From positions 1 to 64,000 of the forward strand of contig CASFBL010000001.1 of NCBI GenBank assembly GCA_949292775.1: DNA of 64,000 nt, read 5' to 3'. This document shows positions 50,916-60,125 of this stretch, one piece after another (the stretch's first letter is position 1; each line of letters starts with the position of its first letter). Made by a program: the position numbers and the translations under genes. Below the pieces are notes generated by a model that worked only from the letters and a program-made list of their open reading frames with translations, had not been told where the DNA came from and ran no database searches. Origin of the DNA: an uncultured Eubacteriales bacterium. GTDB taxonomy: Bacteria; Bacillota; Clostridia; Oscillospirales; Acutalibacteraceae.

Positions 50916-52787
50916 ATGCAGTATTTTGCGAAACAATATGATGTCGCCGTCATCGGCGCGGGGCACGCCGGGATTGAAGCCGGACTTGCCGCGGCGCGGC
51001 TCGGCTGCAGCACAATCGTTTTTACAATCAATCTCGACTGGATCGGCAACATGCCCTGCAATCCGTCTATCGGCGGTACTTCCAAAGGGCATTTGGTGCG
51101 TGAAATTGACGCGCTCGGCGGCGAAATGGGCAAGGCGGCGGATAAAACGGAAATTCAGTCGCGCATGCTCAACCGCGGCAAAGGTCCGGCGGTGCACTCC
51201 CTGCGCGCGCAAATTGACCGCCGCGAATATTCGAAATATATGAAGCACGCGCTTGAAAAGCAGGAAAACCTCGATGTCAAGCAGGCGGAAATCGTGGATT
51301 TGACCCGCGACAGCGAAGGGCTTTGGCATTTGACCACGCGCCTGGAAGCCGAATACACGGCGAAATGCGTTGTTCTTGCAACCGGCACTTTCCTCGGCGG
51401 GCGCATTTATATCGGCGATGTTTCTTATGAAAGCGGTCCGGACGGCATGTTTCCGGCAACGGCGCTCTCGGCGGCGCTTTATAAGCTCGAAATCCCCCTG
51501 CGCCGCTTTAAAACCGGCACGCCTGCGCGCGTCAACCGCCGCAGCATTGACTTTTCGGTTTTGGAAGTGCAAAAGGGCGACGAAGCGACCGTGCCGTTTT
51601 CTTTCGACACCGAAACCCCGCCCGAAAACAAGGCGGACTGCTATATCGCTTACACCAACGAAGAAACCAAGCGTGTAATTTTGGAAAATATTCATACATC
51701 GCCCCTTTACAGCGGCAAAATTCACGGCGTCGGGCCGCGTTACTGCCCGAGCTTTGAAGATAAAATCATGCGTTTCCCAGACAAACAGCGCCACCAGCTG
51801 TTTGTTGAGCCGTGCGGACTGGATACCGAAGAACTGTATTTACAGGGTATGTCCTCTTCACTCCCCGAGGCGGTGCAATTAAAATTCCTGCGTACCATTA
51901 AGGGTTTGGAGCATGTTGAGGTCATGCGCACGGCTTATGCCATAGAATATGACTGTGTAGACCCGTTGGCGCTCCGGCCGTCGCTGGAATTTCTCGATTT
52001 GCCCGGGCTTTTCGGCGCAGGGCAGTTCAACGGCTCGTCCGGCTATGAAGAAGCCGCCGCGCAGGGGCTGATTGCCGGCATCAACGCCGCGCGCCGTGTG
52101 CAGGGGAAAGACCCCCTGATTTTAGACCGTGCCTCGTCTTATATCGGCACGCTGATTGACGACCTTGTCACAAAAGGCTGCTCTGACCCCTACCGCATGA
52201 TGACTTCGCGTTCGGAATACCGTCTTTTACTGCGACAGGATAACGCCGATTTGCGCTTAACCGACATCGGCCGCGAAATCGGACTTGTCGGGGATGAGAA
52301 ATATGCGCGATTTGTGCATAAGCGTGAACAGATTGAAGCCGAGCGGCGCCGCGTGCTGGCGACCTCCGTGCCGCTGACGGACGAACTGCAAGCCTTACTT
52401 GTTTCACGTGAAACATCGCCGCTGAAATCCGGCGTCAAGTTGGAAGAACTGCTCAAACGCCCCCAACTCGACTACGCGTGTCTTGCGCCGTTCGACCCCG
52501 CGCGCCCGGATTACCCGCCGGAAGTGTTCGAACAGGTCGAAATCGAGCTGAAATATGAGGGCTATATCAAACGCCAGAAAGCGCAGATTCGGGAAATGCG
52601 CCGCCTTGAAAGCAAACAGATTCCCGAAGATATTTGTTATGACACGATTGACGGGCTGCGTTTGGAAGCACGGGAAAAGCTCGGCAAAATCCGGCCGCAA
52701 AATGTCGGGCAGGCGTCGCGCATCAGCGGTGTTTCGCCCGCAGATGTTTCCGTTTTGCTGATTTACCTTGCAAAGGAGGGCGTGTAA
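50916..52787 (+). CDS. mnmG: tRNA modification enzyme MnmG (GidA)
   Basis: A 623-residue FAD enzyme, partner of MnmE. FAD site GAGHAGIEAG, CNPSIGG with a redox Cys, and the C-terminal helical domain (ISGVSPADVSVLLIYL). A perfect parS site lies inside the gene at 52400-52415. The stop codon overlaps the rsmG ATG by one base. Confidence 0.97.
   Translation: MQYFAKQYDVAVIGAGHAGIEAGLAAARLGCSTIVFTINLDWIGNMPCNPSIGGTSKGHLVREIDALGGEMGKAADKTEIQSRMLNRGKGPAVHSLRAQIDRREYSKYMKHALEKQENLDVKQAEIVDLTRDSEGLWHLTTRLEAEYTAKCVVLATGTFLGGRIYIGDVSYESGPDGMFPATALSAALYKLEIPLRRFKTGTPARVNRRSIDFSVLEVQKGDEATVPFSFDTETPPENKADCYIAYTNEETKRVILENIHTSPLYSGKIHGVGPRYCPSFEDKIMRFPDKQRHQLFVEPCGLDTEELYLQGMSSSLPEAVQLKFLRTIKGLEHVEVMRTAYAIEYDCVDPLALRPSLEFLDLPGLFGAGQFNGSSGYEEAAAQGLIAGINAARRVQGKDPLILDRASSYIGTLIDDLVTKGCSDPYRMMTSRSEYRLLLRQDNADLRLTDIGREIGLVGDEKYARFVHKREQIEAERRRVLATSVPLTDELQALLVSRETSPLKSGVKLEELLKRPQLDYACLAPFDPARPDYPPEVFEQVEIELKYEGYIKRQKAQIREMRRLESKQIPEDICYDTIDGLRLEAREKLGKIRPQNVGQASRISGVSPADVSVLLIYLAKEGV
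52400..52415. promoter_or_regulatory. parS site within mnmG
   Basis: Perfect 16-bp palindrome TGTTTCACGTGAAACA, the ParB recognition site. Lies about 6 kb right of the origin, inside coding sequence. Confidence 0.93.
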
Positions 52788-53500
52788 TGCTTGTAAAAAC
52801 GCTGCTTTTTGACACCCTCGCGCCGCTCGGTGTTACGCTTTCGGATGAGGCTTTTGCACGATTAGACGCTTTTTCGGAGCAGCTGGTCGAAACCAACCGG
52901 CACTTTAACCTGACGGCAATCACCGAACCCGCCGACATGACTGTCAAGCATTTTGCCGACAGTCTTTCGTTGTTTTCGTTTGTGGATTTTCCAGAAGGCG
53001 CAAAAATCATAGATGTCGGCACGGGCGCCGGGTTTCCCGGTCTTGTTTTAAAGCTTGCCCGCCCGGATTTGGAAGTGACCTTTTTAGACAGCACCCGCAA
53101 AAAGCTGGGCTTTATTGATAGTGTTTTGCAAAATGCCGTGCTTTCGGGTGAAATTCTTCACCGCCGCGCGGAAGAAGCGGGGCAGGACAAGGCTTTCCGC
53201 GAGCAATTTGACTTTGCCACCGCGCGCGCGGTTTCCGATTTGCGCAATCTTGCGGAATACTGTCTGCCGTTTGTGAAGGTGGGCGGGTGTTTTCTTTCGA
53301 TGAAATCCGCCGGGGCGGACGAAGAAATTGCCGCCGCAAAAAGCGCACTGCATCTGCTCGGCGGCAAAATCGAGCGTGACGAAGTCTTTTCGCTTACGCC
53401 CGAAATGCCCAGACGCCTGCTTTTCATAAAGAAAATATCGCAAACCCCGTCAAAATATCCGCGCCCCTCTGCAAAAATCGCCAAAAATCCCTTAAAATAA
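52787..53500 (+). CDS. rsmG: 16S rRNA (guanine-N7) methyltransferase RsmG
   Basis: A 237-residue SAM-dependent enzyme methylating the G527 region of 16S rRNA. The SAM loop DVGTGAGFPGLVLKLA and the NRHFNLTAI block are typical. Usual gene place after mnmG, with a one-base overlap. Confidence 0.95.
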   Translation: MLVKTLLFDTLAPLGVTLSDEAFARLDAFSEQLVETNRHFNLTAITEPADMTVKHFADSLSLFSFVDFPEGAKIIDVGTGAGFPGLVLKLARPDLEVTFLDSTRKKLGFIDSVLQNAVLSGEILHRRAEEAGQDKAFREQFDFATARAVSDLRNLAEYCLPFVKVGGCFLSMKSAGADEEIAAAKSALHLLGGKIERDEVFSLTPEMPRRLLFIKKISQTPSKYPRPSAKIAKNPLK

Positions 53501-53546
53501 AAGAAAATTCAGCCGAAACACCGCCTTTTTGGGCGAACGGTTTTTC

Positions 53547-53576
53547 TTTACAAGCAGGACCTCCGCGTGCTATCCT
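53547..53576 (+). promoter_or_regulatory. Predicted promoter of noc
   Basis: TTTACA (53547-53552), 18-nt spacer, TATCCT (53571-53576), 46 nt before noc. Confidence 0.4.
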
Positions 53577-53621
53577 TTAGGCAGTGAAAGCCACTGGACA
53601 AGCATTGCGGAGGTTGTTTTT

Positions 53622-54467
53622 ATGAAAAGTCCAAAAGTAAAATCCGCCGGACAGGTTGTGTTGATTCCGCAGGAGACCATTCTCCCGAATCCGAATCAGC
53701 CCCGTCAGCGGTTCGACTATGATGAGCTCGAGGGGTTGGCGCAAAGCATTCGGCAAAACGGTATTTTGCAGCCGATCACGGTGCGCCCCGGAGCAGACGG
53801 CAAGTTTGAGCTGATTGCCGGGGAACGCCGTCTGCGTGCAGCGCGGCTGGTGGGCATTACCAAAGTGCCCGCAATCGTGGTGGACATCGACCAGAAGAAA
53901 TCGGCGGTGTTTTCCCTGCTCGAAAATCTGCAGCGGCAGGATTTGGACTTTTTTGAGGAGGCACAGGCCATTGACCGCCTGCTGACCGAATACGGCATGA
54001 GCCAGGAAGAGGTCGGCAGAAAACTGGGCAAGGCGCAGTCCACGCTTTCCAACAAACTCCGGCTTTTGCGGCTGCCGGAGGAAATGCGTTATCAGCTTTC
54101 GCGCGCGGGACTCACCGAGCGCCACGCGCGGGCTTTGCTTTCACTTGACAACGATGTGCAGCGGGAACGCGCACTCGGAATTATGATTGACCGGCACCTG
54201 ACTGTCGCCGAGAGTGAACGATTGATTGAGCAGATGCGCAGCAAAAACGACCGTTCTCGCTGCAATTACCGCGGCATACGCGATGTGCGCGTTTTTATTA
54301 ACACGCTGAACCACGCCGTGGACGCAATCCGCCGCGCAGGTGTTGACGCGGACGCGGCAAAAAGCGAAACACCGGAATACATTGAATATGTTGTGCGTAT
54401 CCCGAAATTAGAGCAACTAAAAATGCCCCTTCCGGGTGGCGGTGCCGACCGCACCGAAAGCGCGTAG
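53622..54467 (+). CDS. noc: ParB-family nucleoid occlusion-type protein (Noc)
   Basis: A 281-residue ParB-like DNA-binding CTPase. ParB/Srx domain with NPNQPRQRFD and GERRLRAARLVG, then a helix-turn-helix (MSQEEVGRKLGKAQSTLSNKL) and a C-terminal dimer part. Its place after rsmG matches Bacillus noc. GGAGG lies 8 nt before ATG 53622. The final residues (GGADRTESA) are encoded by an R2-type repeat that starts inside the gene, so the original end may have been replaced. It could also be a second ParB. Confidence 0.85.
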   Translation: MKSPKVKSAGQVVLIPQETILPNPNQPRQRFDYDELEGLAQSIRQNGILQPITVRPGADGKFELIAGERRLRAARLVGITKVPAIVVDIDQKKSAVFSLLENLQRQDLDFFEEAQAIDRLLTEYGMSQEEVGRKLGKAQSTLSNKLRLLRLPEEMRYQLSRAGLTERHARALLSLDNDVQRERALGIMIDRHLTVAESERLIEQMRSKNDRSRCNYRGIRDVRVFINTLNHAVDAIRRAGVDADAAKSETPEYIEYVVRIPKLEQLKMPLPGGGADRTESA

Positions 54468-54600
54468 GCGCGTGCCGACGCGCACCGAATTCGAGCAGAC
54501 AGTTTGATTTTAGTTTAGTTTGCTAACCCGGTATCTGCATTGCAAAGTATTTGCAATAGGAATCCGACGACCGCACCGAAAGCGCGTAGGCGCGTGCTGT
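54449..54600 (+). repeat. R2 modules starting inside noc
   Basis: CCGACCGCACCGAAAGCGCG occurs at ~54450 (within the noc end) and again at ~54567, 117 bp apart. Between them: hairpin GCGCGTGCCGACGCGC, CGAATTCGAGCAGACAGTT, AGTTTGCTAACCCGGTATC. Confidence 0.7.
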
Positions 54601-54813
54601 CTCTCCCTCCGGCTTTTGCCGCTGGCAAAAGCCACCTCCCTCGTCAGGGGGAGGAAATGAATACGGAAATCGCGGAAAAGGTTGATTTTATCACACATAA
54701 CAACAGCCTTCCGTTAAATCTCCAAAAAACGCGAACAACACGGGTTTTTATCACACAAAAATCTGTGCCCCCTCTGACGAGGGGGCTGTCGCACCCGTGC
54801 GACTGGGGGAGAG
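54601..54813 (-). repeat. R3 MITE-like element, 213 bp copy (reversed)
   Basis: CTCTCCCTCCGGC to GACTGGGGGAGAG. Hairpins GGCTTTTGCC/GGCAAAAGCC, CCTCCCTCGTCAGGGGGAGG and CCCCCTCTGACGAGGGGG. Middle sequence unlike the other copies. Confidence 0.85.
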
Positions 54814-55363
54814 AATACACGCCGCGCGGACAGCCGCAAGACCTGTCCCAACGAATTAAAAATCCGGTCGGGCGATAGACTTAATTTTCTTGTGGGCTGA
54901 CTACTCGCATTCGCCCTGCGCCGGCGCGCACGCGGGCTGCCGCGCAGCAAATCGCGGCTTTTACCCGGCGCGAAAAACAGCCTTGTCCTCCCGACATCGA
55001 CCAAGATGAATTTTTGCGGACAACCGCAATGGCTGTCCCAACGACCCACAAAAAATCGGTCGGGCAACAATTTTGATTTTCCCCATGGGCGAACTACTCA
55101 AATTCGCCATACCGGCGCGCACGCGGTCGGGCAACAGATTTCATTTTTTGCAGACTGCCAACGCGCATGCACAAGCGCGTTTGCACGCGCCCCGGCGCGC
55201 ACTAATTTTGTAAAACGAGGGACGGCGGCCACCCCTGCTGCCATTCCCGTTTTAAATATCCATATCCTTCTCTTTCACACCCCACATCCACAAGCGGAGC
55301 AGCGGCTCGGAGCAATCCGGCCGCTGTTTCGCTTTTCAGGGAATTTTTCACCGCAGCACACGA
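54814..55363. repeat. Decayed R2/R4 fragments, no gene
   Basis: Recognisable pieces: GGTCGGGC at ~54878, 55117-55124 and nearby, CTCCCGACATCGACCAAG near 54987 (also near 44428), GGACAACCGCAATGGCTGTCC-type stem at 55018, several short R2 hairpins near 54920, 55110 and 55190. From ~55200 to 55363 I see nothing definite. Confidence 0.5.
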
Positions 55364-55379
55364 TGTTTCACGTGAAACA
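55364..55379. promoter_or_regulatory. parS site upstream of parA
   Basis: Second perfect TGTTTCACGTGAAACA, 100 nt before the parA start; it may also let ParB affect parAB transcription. Confidence 0.93.
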
Positions 55380-55417
55380 TTCAGACACGAAAAATGTGTA
55401 AAAAATGGAAAAATGCC

Positions 55418-55446
55418 TTTTATTTTACTGACGGTTGTGCTATACT
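55418..55446 (+). promoter_or_regulatory. Predicted extended -10 promoter of parA
   Basis: TGCTATACT is an extended -10 box (TATACT 55441-55446); the -35 region (TTTTAT) is weak. Confidence 0.45.
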
Positions 55447-55478
55447 TTTAATACTATCGTTCTGGAGTTGAATTTTGC

Positions 55479-56246
55479 ATGGGAAAAACCATTGCTATTA
55501 TCAATCAGAAAGGCGGCGTGGGCAAAACGACCACGGCGGTCAACCTTTCTGCGGCGGTCGGCGCAGCCGGTAAAAAAGTGCTGATTTGTGACATTGACCC
55601 GCAGGGGAACACCACCAGCGGCTACGGCGTAAACAAGCGTTCCGTGCAGCATTCCGCTTATGATGTGCTGATCAACGGCGTCCCGATGGCGCAGGCAATT
55701 TTGCACACGAAGTTTTTGAATGTTGATATTTTGCCGTCGGATATTAACCTTGCCGGCGCAGAAGTGGAAATGATTGCGCTGGAAAAACGCGAAAGCCTTT
55801 TGAAAAATGCACTTGCAAGCGTTTGGGAGCAATACGACTATATATTCCTTGACTGCCCGCCGTCTTTGGGGCTTATCACCATCAATGCGCTTTGCGCAAG
55901 CGATACATTTTTAGTGCCGATTCAGTGCGAATATTACGCGCTTGAGGGCTTGGCACAGCTGATGACGACTGTACGCCAAATCAAACGCCTTTACAATCCG
56001 CATATTGAGCTTGAAGGCGTTCTGTTGACAATGTATGACGGTCGTTTGAACTTAACCAATCAAGTCGTGGAAGAAGTTAAAAAATTCTTCCCGAAAAAGG
56101 TTTATAAATCCACCATTCCGCGCAATGTCCGGCTTTCCGAAGCCCCGAGCTTCGGCGAACCTGTTTTATATTACGATAAAAATTCCAAGGGCGCGGCGGC
56201 TTACACTGCCTTTGCCGAGGAGTTCTTAGAAAAGCAGGTGAAATGA
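55479..56246 (+). CDS. parA: Chromosome partition ATPase ParA (Soj)
   Basis: A 255-residue deviant Walker ATPase: INQKGGVGKTTTAVNL, DIDPQGN and DYIFLDCPPSLG. It binds DNA as an ATP dimer, works with ParB-parS to separate origins, and in Bacillus also controls DnaA. Length as for chromosomal ParA without an N-terminal HTH. The stop overlaps the lipoprotein start (TGATG). Confidence 0.96.
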   Translation: MGKTIAIINQKGGVGKTTTAVNLSAAVGAAGKKVLICDIDPQGNTTSGYGVNKRSVQHSAYDVLINGVPMAQAILHTKFLNVDILPSDINLAGAEVEMIALEKRESLLKNALASVWEQYDYIFLDCPPSLGLITINALCASDTFLVPIQCEYYALEGLAQLMTTVRQIKRLYNPHIELEGVLLTMYDGRLNLTNQVVEEVKKFFPKKVYKSTIPRNVRLSEAPSFGEPVLYYDKNSKGAAAYTAFAEEFLEKQVK

Positions 56247-56869
56247 TGCGAAACCGAATTTTAAGTATTTGCGGCGTTCTGCTTTTGGCGGTCTGTCTGC
56301 TGTTTTCCGCCTGCGGCAGCGGTCCAAAATATGAAAAAATTTCAACAACCGCGCCGTTTGCCGGCGAGACACAGGCGCAAACAACCGAGGCGACGACTGC
56401 TGCGCAGAGCGATTCAAACAACACCTTTGCTTTTGCCGCCGGCATCAAAATGGGCATGACCATTTCCGAGGTGCAAAAGCTCATCGGGCAGGAAACGGCG
56501 ATTACCAAGGTGGATGGACGCAAGAGTTTTGCCAATGATTTCACGGGTATTTTCTTAAACTATTCCACCACCAAAACGGTAAATTTCATGTTTGACCCGG
56601 CAACGGAAAAATTAGAGCAGCTGCAATTCCGCGGCAATTCAGATTCAGACGGCGTTATGACGGCAGACGCTATTATGCTGTTTGACGCGCGCTATGGCAA
56701 GCACGGCTCTTTGCAGGGCAACTACATGAACCACATCTGGTTTGCAGACGGTGTTTATATTGTCCTTTCCGTTGTGGATGACCACAATTTTGCGGTGACC
56801 TACACCGAAAAAAATTATTTTGAAGAAACATATCCGGAAGAACTTGCGGCGTATAAAAACGCCCAATAA
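56243..56869 (+). CDS. Lipoprotein between parA and parB
   Basis: A 208-residue exported lipoprotein with lipobox LFSAC (Cys near residue 24). A Thr/Ala/Gln-rich linker comes next (residues ~36-60), then a domain starting GIKMGMTISEVQKLIGQE, which looks like the SmpA/BamE-type helix turn seen in many small lipoproteins. Overlaps parA by 4 nt and ends 16 nt before parB, so it is in the operon. A link to chromosome segregation is unproven. Confidence 0.82.
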   Translation: MMRNRILSICGVLLLAVCLLFSACGSGPKYEKISTTAPFAGETQAQTTEATTAAQSDSNNTFAFAAGIKMGMTISEVQKLIGQETAITKVDGRKSFANDFTGIFLNYSTTKTVNFMFDPATEKLEQLQFRGNSDSDGVMTADAIMLFDARYGKHGSLQGNYMNHIWFADGVYIVLSVVDDHNFAVTYTEKNYFEETYPEELAAYKNAQ

Positions 56870-56885
56870 CAGGGGAGAATAAGAT

Positions 56886-57737
56886 ATGGCAAAAAAAGGA
56901 GGTCTCGGAAAAGGCGTTGACGCGCTTTTCTTAGACAACGCGGTGGAGGAAAACGCCGTCCGGCTTTCGATTGATGAAATCGAGCCGAACCGCGACCAGC
57001 CCCGCAAAAATTTTGATGAAACGGCACTCGCAGAGCTTTCCGACAGTATTCGCGAACACGGCGTTTTGCAGCCGCTTTTGGTGCGCCCCATGGCAGACGG
57101 CAGTTATCGGTTGATTGCCGGCGAACGCCGCTACCGCGCTGCGCGCATGGCGGGGCTTCGCGAAGTGCCGGTCACCATTCGGGAAATGACCGATGAAGAA
57201 GAAAGCATTTTTGCGTTGATTGAAAATTTGCAGCGCGAGGACTTAAATGCGATTGAAGAAGCCGAGGGCTTAAAACGCCTGATTGATACCTTTGGCTTAA
57301 CCCAGGAACAGGCAGCCGCGCGCGTCGGCAAAAGCCGCACGGCGGTCACCAATTCGCTGCGCCTTTTGAACCTTCCGCCCGAAATTGCGGAACTTGTGCG
57401 CGACGGCAAAGTTTCTATGGGTCATGCCCGTGCGCTTCTGACCGTTTCCGATGCGGACGAGCTTTCACGCATTGCCGGGCTTGTGGTGCAAAACGGTATT
57501 TCCGTGCGTGAGACCGAGCGCCTTGCGAAACGCGCCGGGCGTGAAAAGAAAGCGCCGGAAAAGCACCAGAAAAAACGCGACAGCTTTTATGATGAAGTCG
57601 AGCTTGCGCTGCGCGAGGCTTTGGGCAGAAATGTCAAGGTCTATGTCGGCAAGGGCGGTCGCGGCACGCTGGAAATTGAGTTTTTCGGCACCGAGGACTT
57701 AAAAAAGCTTGCCGCAGATTTTGATGAAGACAGATAA
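56886..57737 (+). CDS. parB: Chromosome partition protein ParB (Spo0J)
   Basis: A 283-residue parS-binding CTPase clamp. N-terminal ParA-stimulating start (AKKGGLGKGVDALFLD), CTP site GERRYRAARMAG, helix-turn-helix (LTQEQAAARVGKSRTAVTNSL), Lys-rich linker and C-terminal dimer domain. Its likely targets are the two parS sites. Confidence 0.96.
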   Translation: MAKKGGLGKGVDALFLDNAVEENAVRLSIDEIEPNRDQPRKNFDETALAELSDSIREHGVLQPLLVRPMADGSYRLIAGERRYRAARMAGLREVPVTIREMTDEEESIFALIENLQREDLNAIEEAEGLKRLIDTFGLTQEQAAARVGKSRTAVTNSLRLLNLPPEIAELVRDGKVSMGHARALLTVSDADELSRIAGLVVQNGISVRETERLAKRAGREKKAPEKHQKKRDSFYDEVELALREALGRNVKVYVGKGGRGTLEIEFFGTEDLKKLAADFDEDR

Positions 57738-57757
57738 TTTTTTCGGAGGAAAAAGAT

Positions 57758-59044
57758 ATGCTTGATATGAAATTTGTAAGGGAAAATCCCGAAATCGTAA
57801 AAGAAAACATCCGCAAGAAGTTTCAGGATGAAAAACTGCCGTTGGTGGATGAGGTCATTGAGCTTGACCGCCAGTTCCGCGACAGCAAGACCCGTGCGGA
57901 TTCACTGCGCGCCGACCGCAATCGCATCAGCAAGGAGATCGGCGGCTTAATGGCAAAGGGCATGCGCGAAGAAGCCGAACAGACCAAGCAAAAGGTCGCG
58001 GCAATCGCCAAGGAGCTTGCAGAGCTTGAGGAAAAAGAAACCACCCTGCAGGAAGAAGTCCGCAAGCGCATGATGGTGATTCCCAACATCATCGCCGACA
58101 CCGTGCCGATCGGCAAAGATGACAGCGAAAATGTCGAGCTGGAGCGCTTCGGTGAGCCGGTCGTGCCGGATTTCGAAATTCCCTATCATGTCGATATTAT
58201 GGAAAGCTTTTCGGGCATCGACCTCGACGCCGCCCGCAAGACCAGCGGCAACGGCTTCTATTATCTGCGCGGCGACATTGCCCGCCTGCATTCCGCTATT
58301 CTTTCCTATGCGCGCGACTTCATGATTGACCGCGGCTTTACCTATTATGTGCCGCCGTTTATGATTCGCAGCGATGTTGTTACCGGCGTTATGAGCTTCG
58401 CCGAAATGGAAAATATGATGTATAAAATCGAGGGCGAGGACCTGTATCTCATCGGTACGAGCGAGCACTCGATGATCGGTAAATTCATCGATACCATTCT
58501 GCCCGAAAGCGACCTGCCCCAGACGCTCACAAGCTATTCGCCCTGCTTCCGCAAGGAAGTCGGCGCCCACGGCATTGAGGAGCGCGGCGTTTACCGCATC
58601 CACCAGTTTGAAAAGCAGGAAATGGTCGTCGTCTGCAAACCCGAAGAAAGCGACAAGTGGTATGATGTCCTTTGGAACAACACCGTCGATTTCTTCCGTT
58701 CGCTGGATATTCCGGTGCGCACGCTCGAATGCTGCTCCGGTGACTTGGCGGATTTGAAAGTCAAGAGCCTCGATGTCGAAGCGTGGAGCCCGCGCCAGCA
58801 GAAATATTTTGAAGTCGGTTCCTGCTCGAACCTTGGTGATGCGCAGGCAAGAAGACTCGGCATTCGCGTCAAGGGCGAAAACGGCAACTATTTTGCCCAT
58901 ACGCTCAACAACACCGTGGTCGCGCCGCCGAGAATGCTCATCGCGTTCCTCGAAAACAACCTTTGCGCCGACGGCACGGTGAAAATCCCCGAACCGCTGC
59001 GTATGTATATGGGCGGTAAAGAGAAACTCGTTCCGAATGCGTGA
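57758..59044 (+). CDS. serS: Seryl-tRNA synthetase
   Basis: A 428-residue class II synthetase charging tRNA-Ser. Long coiled-coil arm (residues ~28-105) that binds the tRNA variable loop, motif 2 (PCFRKEVGAHGIEERGVYR, then HQFEK) and motif 3 (LNNTVVAPPRMLIAFLEN). GGAGGAA precedes ATG. Last bases overlap the next gene by 8 nt. Confidence 0.97.
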   Translation: MLDMKFVRENPEIVKENIRKKFQDEKLPLVDEVIELDRQFRDSKTRADSLRADRNRISKEIGGLMAKGMREEAEQTKQKVAAIAKELAELEEKETTLQEEVRKRMMVIPNIIADTVPIGKDDSENVELERFGEPVVPDFEIPYHVDIMESFSGIDLDAARKTSGNGFYYLRGDIARLHSAILSYARDFMIDRGFTYYVPPFMIRSDVVTGVMSFAEMENMMYKIEGEDLYLIGTSEHSMIGKFIDTILPESDLPQTLTSYSPCFRKEVGAHGIEERGVYRIHQFEKQEMVVVCKPEESDKWYDVLWNNTVDFFRSLDIPVRTLECCSGDLADLKVKSLDVEAWSPRQQKYFEVGSCSNLGDAQARRLGIRVKGENGNYFAHTLNNTVVAPPRMLIAFLENNLCADGTVKIPEPLRMYMGGKEKLVPNA

Positions 59045-59366
59045 CGACCGTTACCAATACGATTTTGGGGATTTGCGCATCTATGACGACAGCGTTTGGC
59101 AGGAAATCCAAGAGGAAAACGCGCGCTTTAAAAGGGAAGAGCGCATCATCGCCTTGTGGAGTGTTTTGCTGGTGCTGCTGGGTGCACTTTGGGGAGTCAC
59201 GCTTTGGCTTTGGCATTTCAGAAGGCTGAATTTTCTGATCGGTTCGATTTTCAGCGCCTATTTTATCGAACTTTTGGACAAAAAAAGGTATCGAAACAAG
59301 TCACAGCACGAACGGGTGCTGCGCGAGCTGGAAAATAAAGCGCTGAATAAAGAACAAAGATTTTAA
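59037..59366 (+). CDS. Small two-helix membrane protein
   Basis: A 109-residue protein with a charged start (YQYDFGDLRIYDDSVWQE), two membrane helices (about residues 38-60 and 65-82) and a Lys/Arg/Glu-rich end. Starts within the serS stop region (8-nt overlap), so probably translated with serS. Family not recognised. Confidence 0.7.
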   Translation: MRDDRYQYDFGDLRIYDDSVWQEIQEENARFKREERIIALWSVLLVLLGALWGVTLWLWHFRRLNFLIGSIFSAYFIELLDKKRYRNKSQHERVLRELENKALNKEQRF

Positions 59367-59369
59367 GCC

Positions 59370-59608
59370 CGGTGTCGCCGGGCACGACGAATACGGGTAG
59401 GCAGAATGTGAAAACAAAAAATGCACTTGCCCGACTGCGCGCAATTAAAAAACAATGATATAGGGGCGGGGAAAATCCCCGCCCGTATTTTTTGTGCCGC
59501 CGGGCACACCGAATGCGGGCAGACAGGTTTCGTGAACGGAAATCGCTATACCCGACCGAAAGCTTTATCTATCCGCATCGGGCGGGCGCAGAGACCCGCC
59601 CCTACATT
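59370..59608. repeat. R2 modules and two R1 hairpins
   Basis: R2-like sequence from 59370, R1 at 59461-59485 (GGGCGGGGA/TCCCCGCCC, followed by T run; likely terminator for serS), hairpin GTGCCGCCGGGCAC at 59493-59506, R2 start, and a reversed R1 at 59580-59605. Confidence 0.7.
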
Positions 59609-59689
59609 GTGAAACACGGCTCTGTGAAATACATCGACGCCGAAAAAACCGTAGGGACAGCCCTTGCCCCTGGCCGCGTGTCTTGTATT

Positions 59690-59900
59690 CTCTCCCCCAG
59701 TCGCACGAGGTGCGACAGCCCCCTCGTCAGAGGGGGCACGGGTTTTCTGTGCGCTAAAGACCTGTATGGTTTACAATTTATCCGACGGTGCGCAGTTCTT
59801 ATATGCGATAAAATCAACCGTTTTTCGCAAGCTTGGGGCTTCACTTCCTCCCTCTGACGAGGGAGGTGGCTTTTGCCGTAGGCAAAAGCCGGAGGGAGAG
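59690..59900 (+). repeat. R3 MITE-like element, 211 bp copy
   Basis: CTCTCCCCCAGTCGCACG to GCCGGAGGGAGAG with hairpins CCCCCTCGTCAGAGGGGG, CCTCCCTCTGACGAGGGAGG and GGCTTTTGCC/GGCAAAAGCC. Preceded by a variant R1 (GTAGGGACAGCCC, 59651). Confidence 0.85.
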
Positions 59901-59904
59901 AAAA

Positions 59905-60125
59905 CGCACGCGCCGGCGTGCAACGAATACGCATAGGGAGTGTATCTTGCCTTTCCTGACCCGGAAACAACTTTGGTGAAATATTGTAGGGGCGGGCACG
60001 GAGCCCCACCCGTAAAGTTTTATCTTGGCAGATGCCGGGAGGACAAGGCTGTTTTAACTGCTAAGTCAAAGTCTCGATTCGGCGTGGCCGGCGCCACCAC
60101 GATTTGCCGCGTGGCAGCCCGCGCA
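59905..60125. repeat. R2 module, R1, reversed R2
   Basis: R2 from 59905 (ATACGCATAGGGAGTG, CTTTCCTGACCCGGAAAC), R1 at 59986-60012, TTTTATCTTGGCAGATGCCGGG (60017-60039, shared with 60358 and 63088), then a reversed R2 (GATTTGCCGCGTGGCAGCC). Confidence 0.6.

Noticed and set aside
57947..58900. 317-residue minus-strand ORF
   Set aside because: Antisense to serS.
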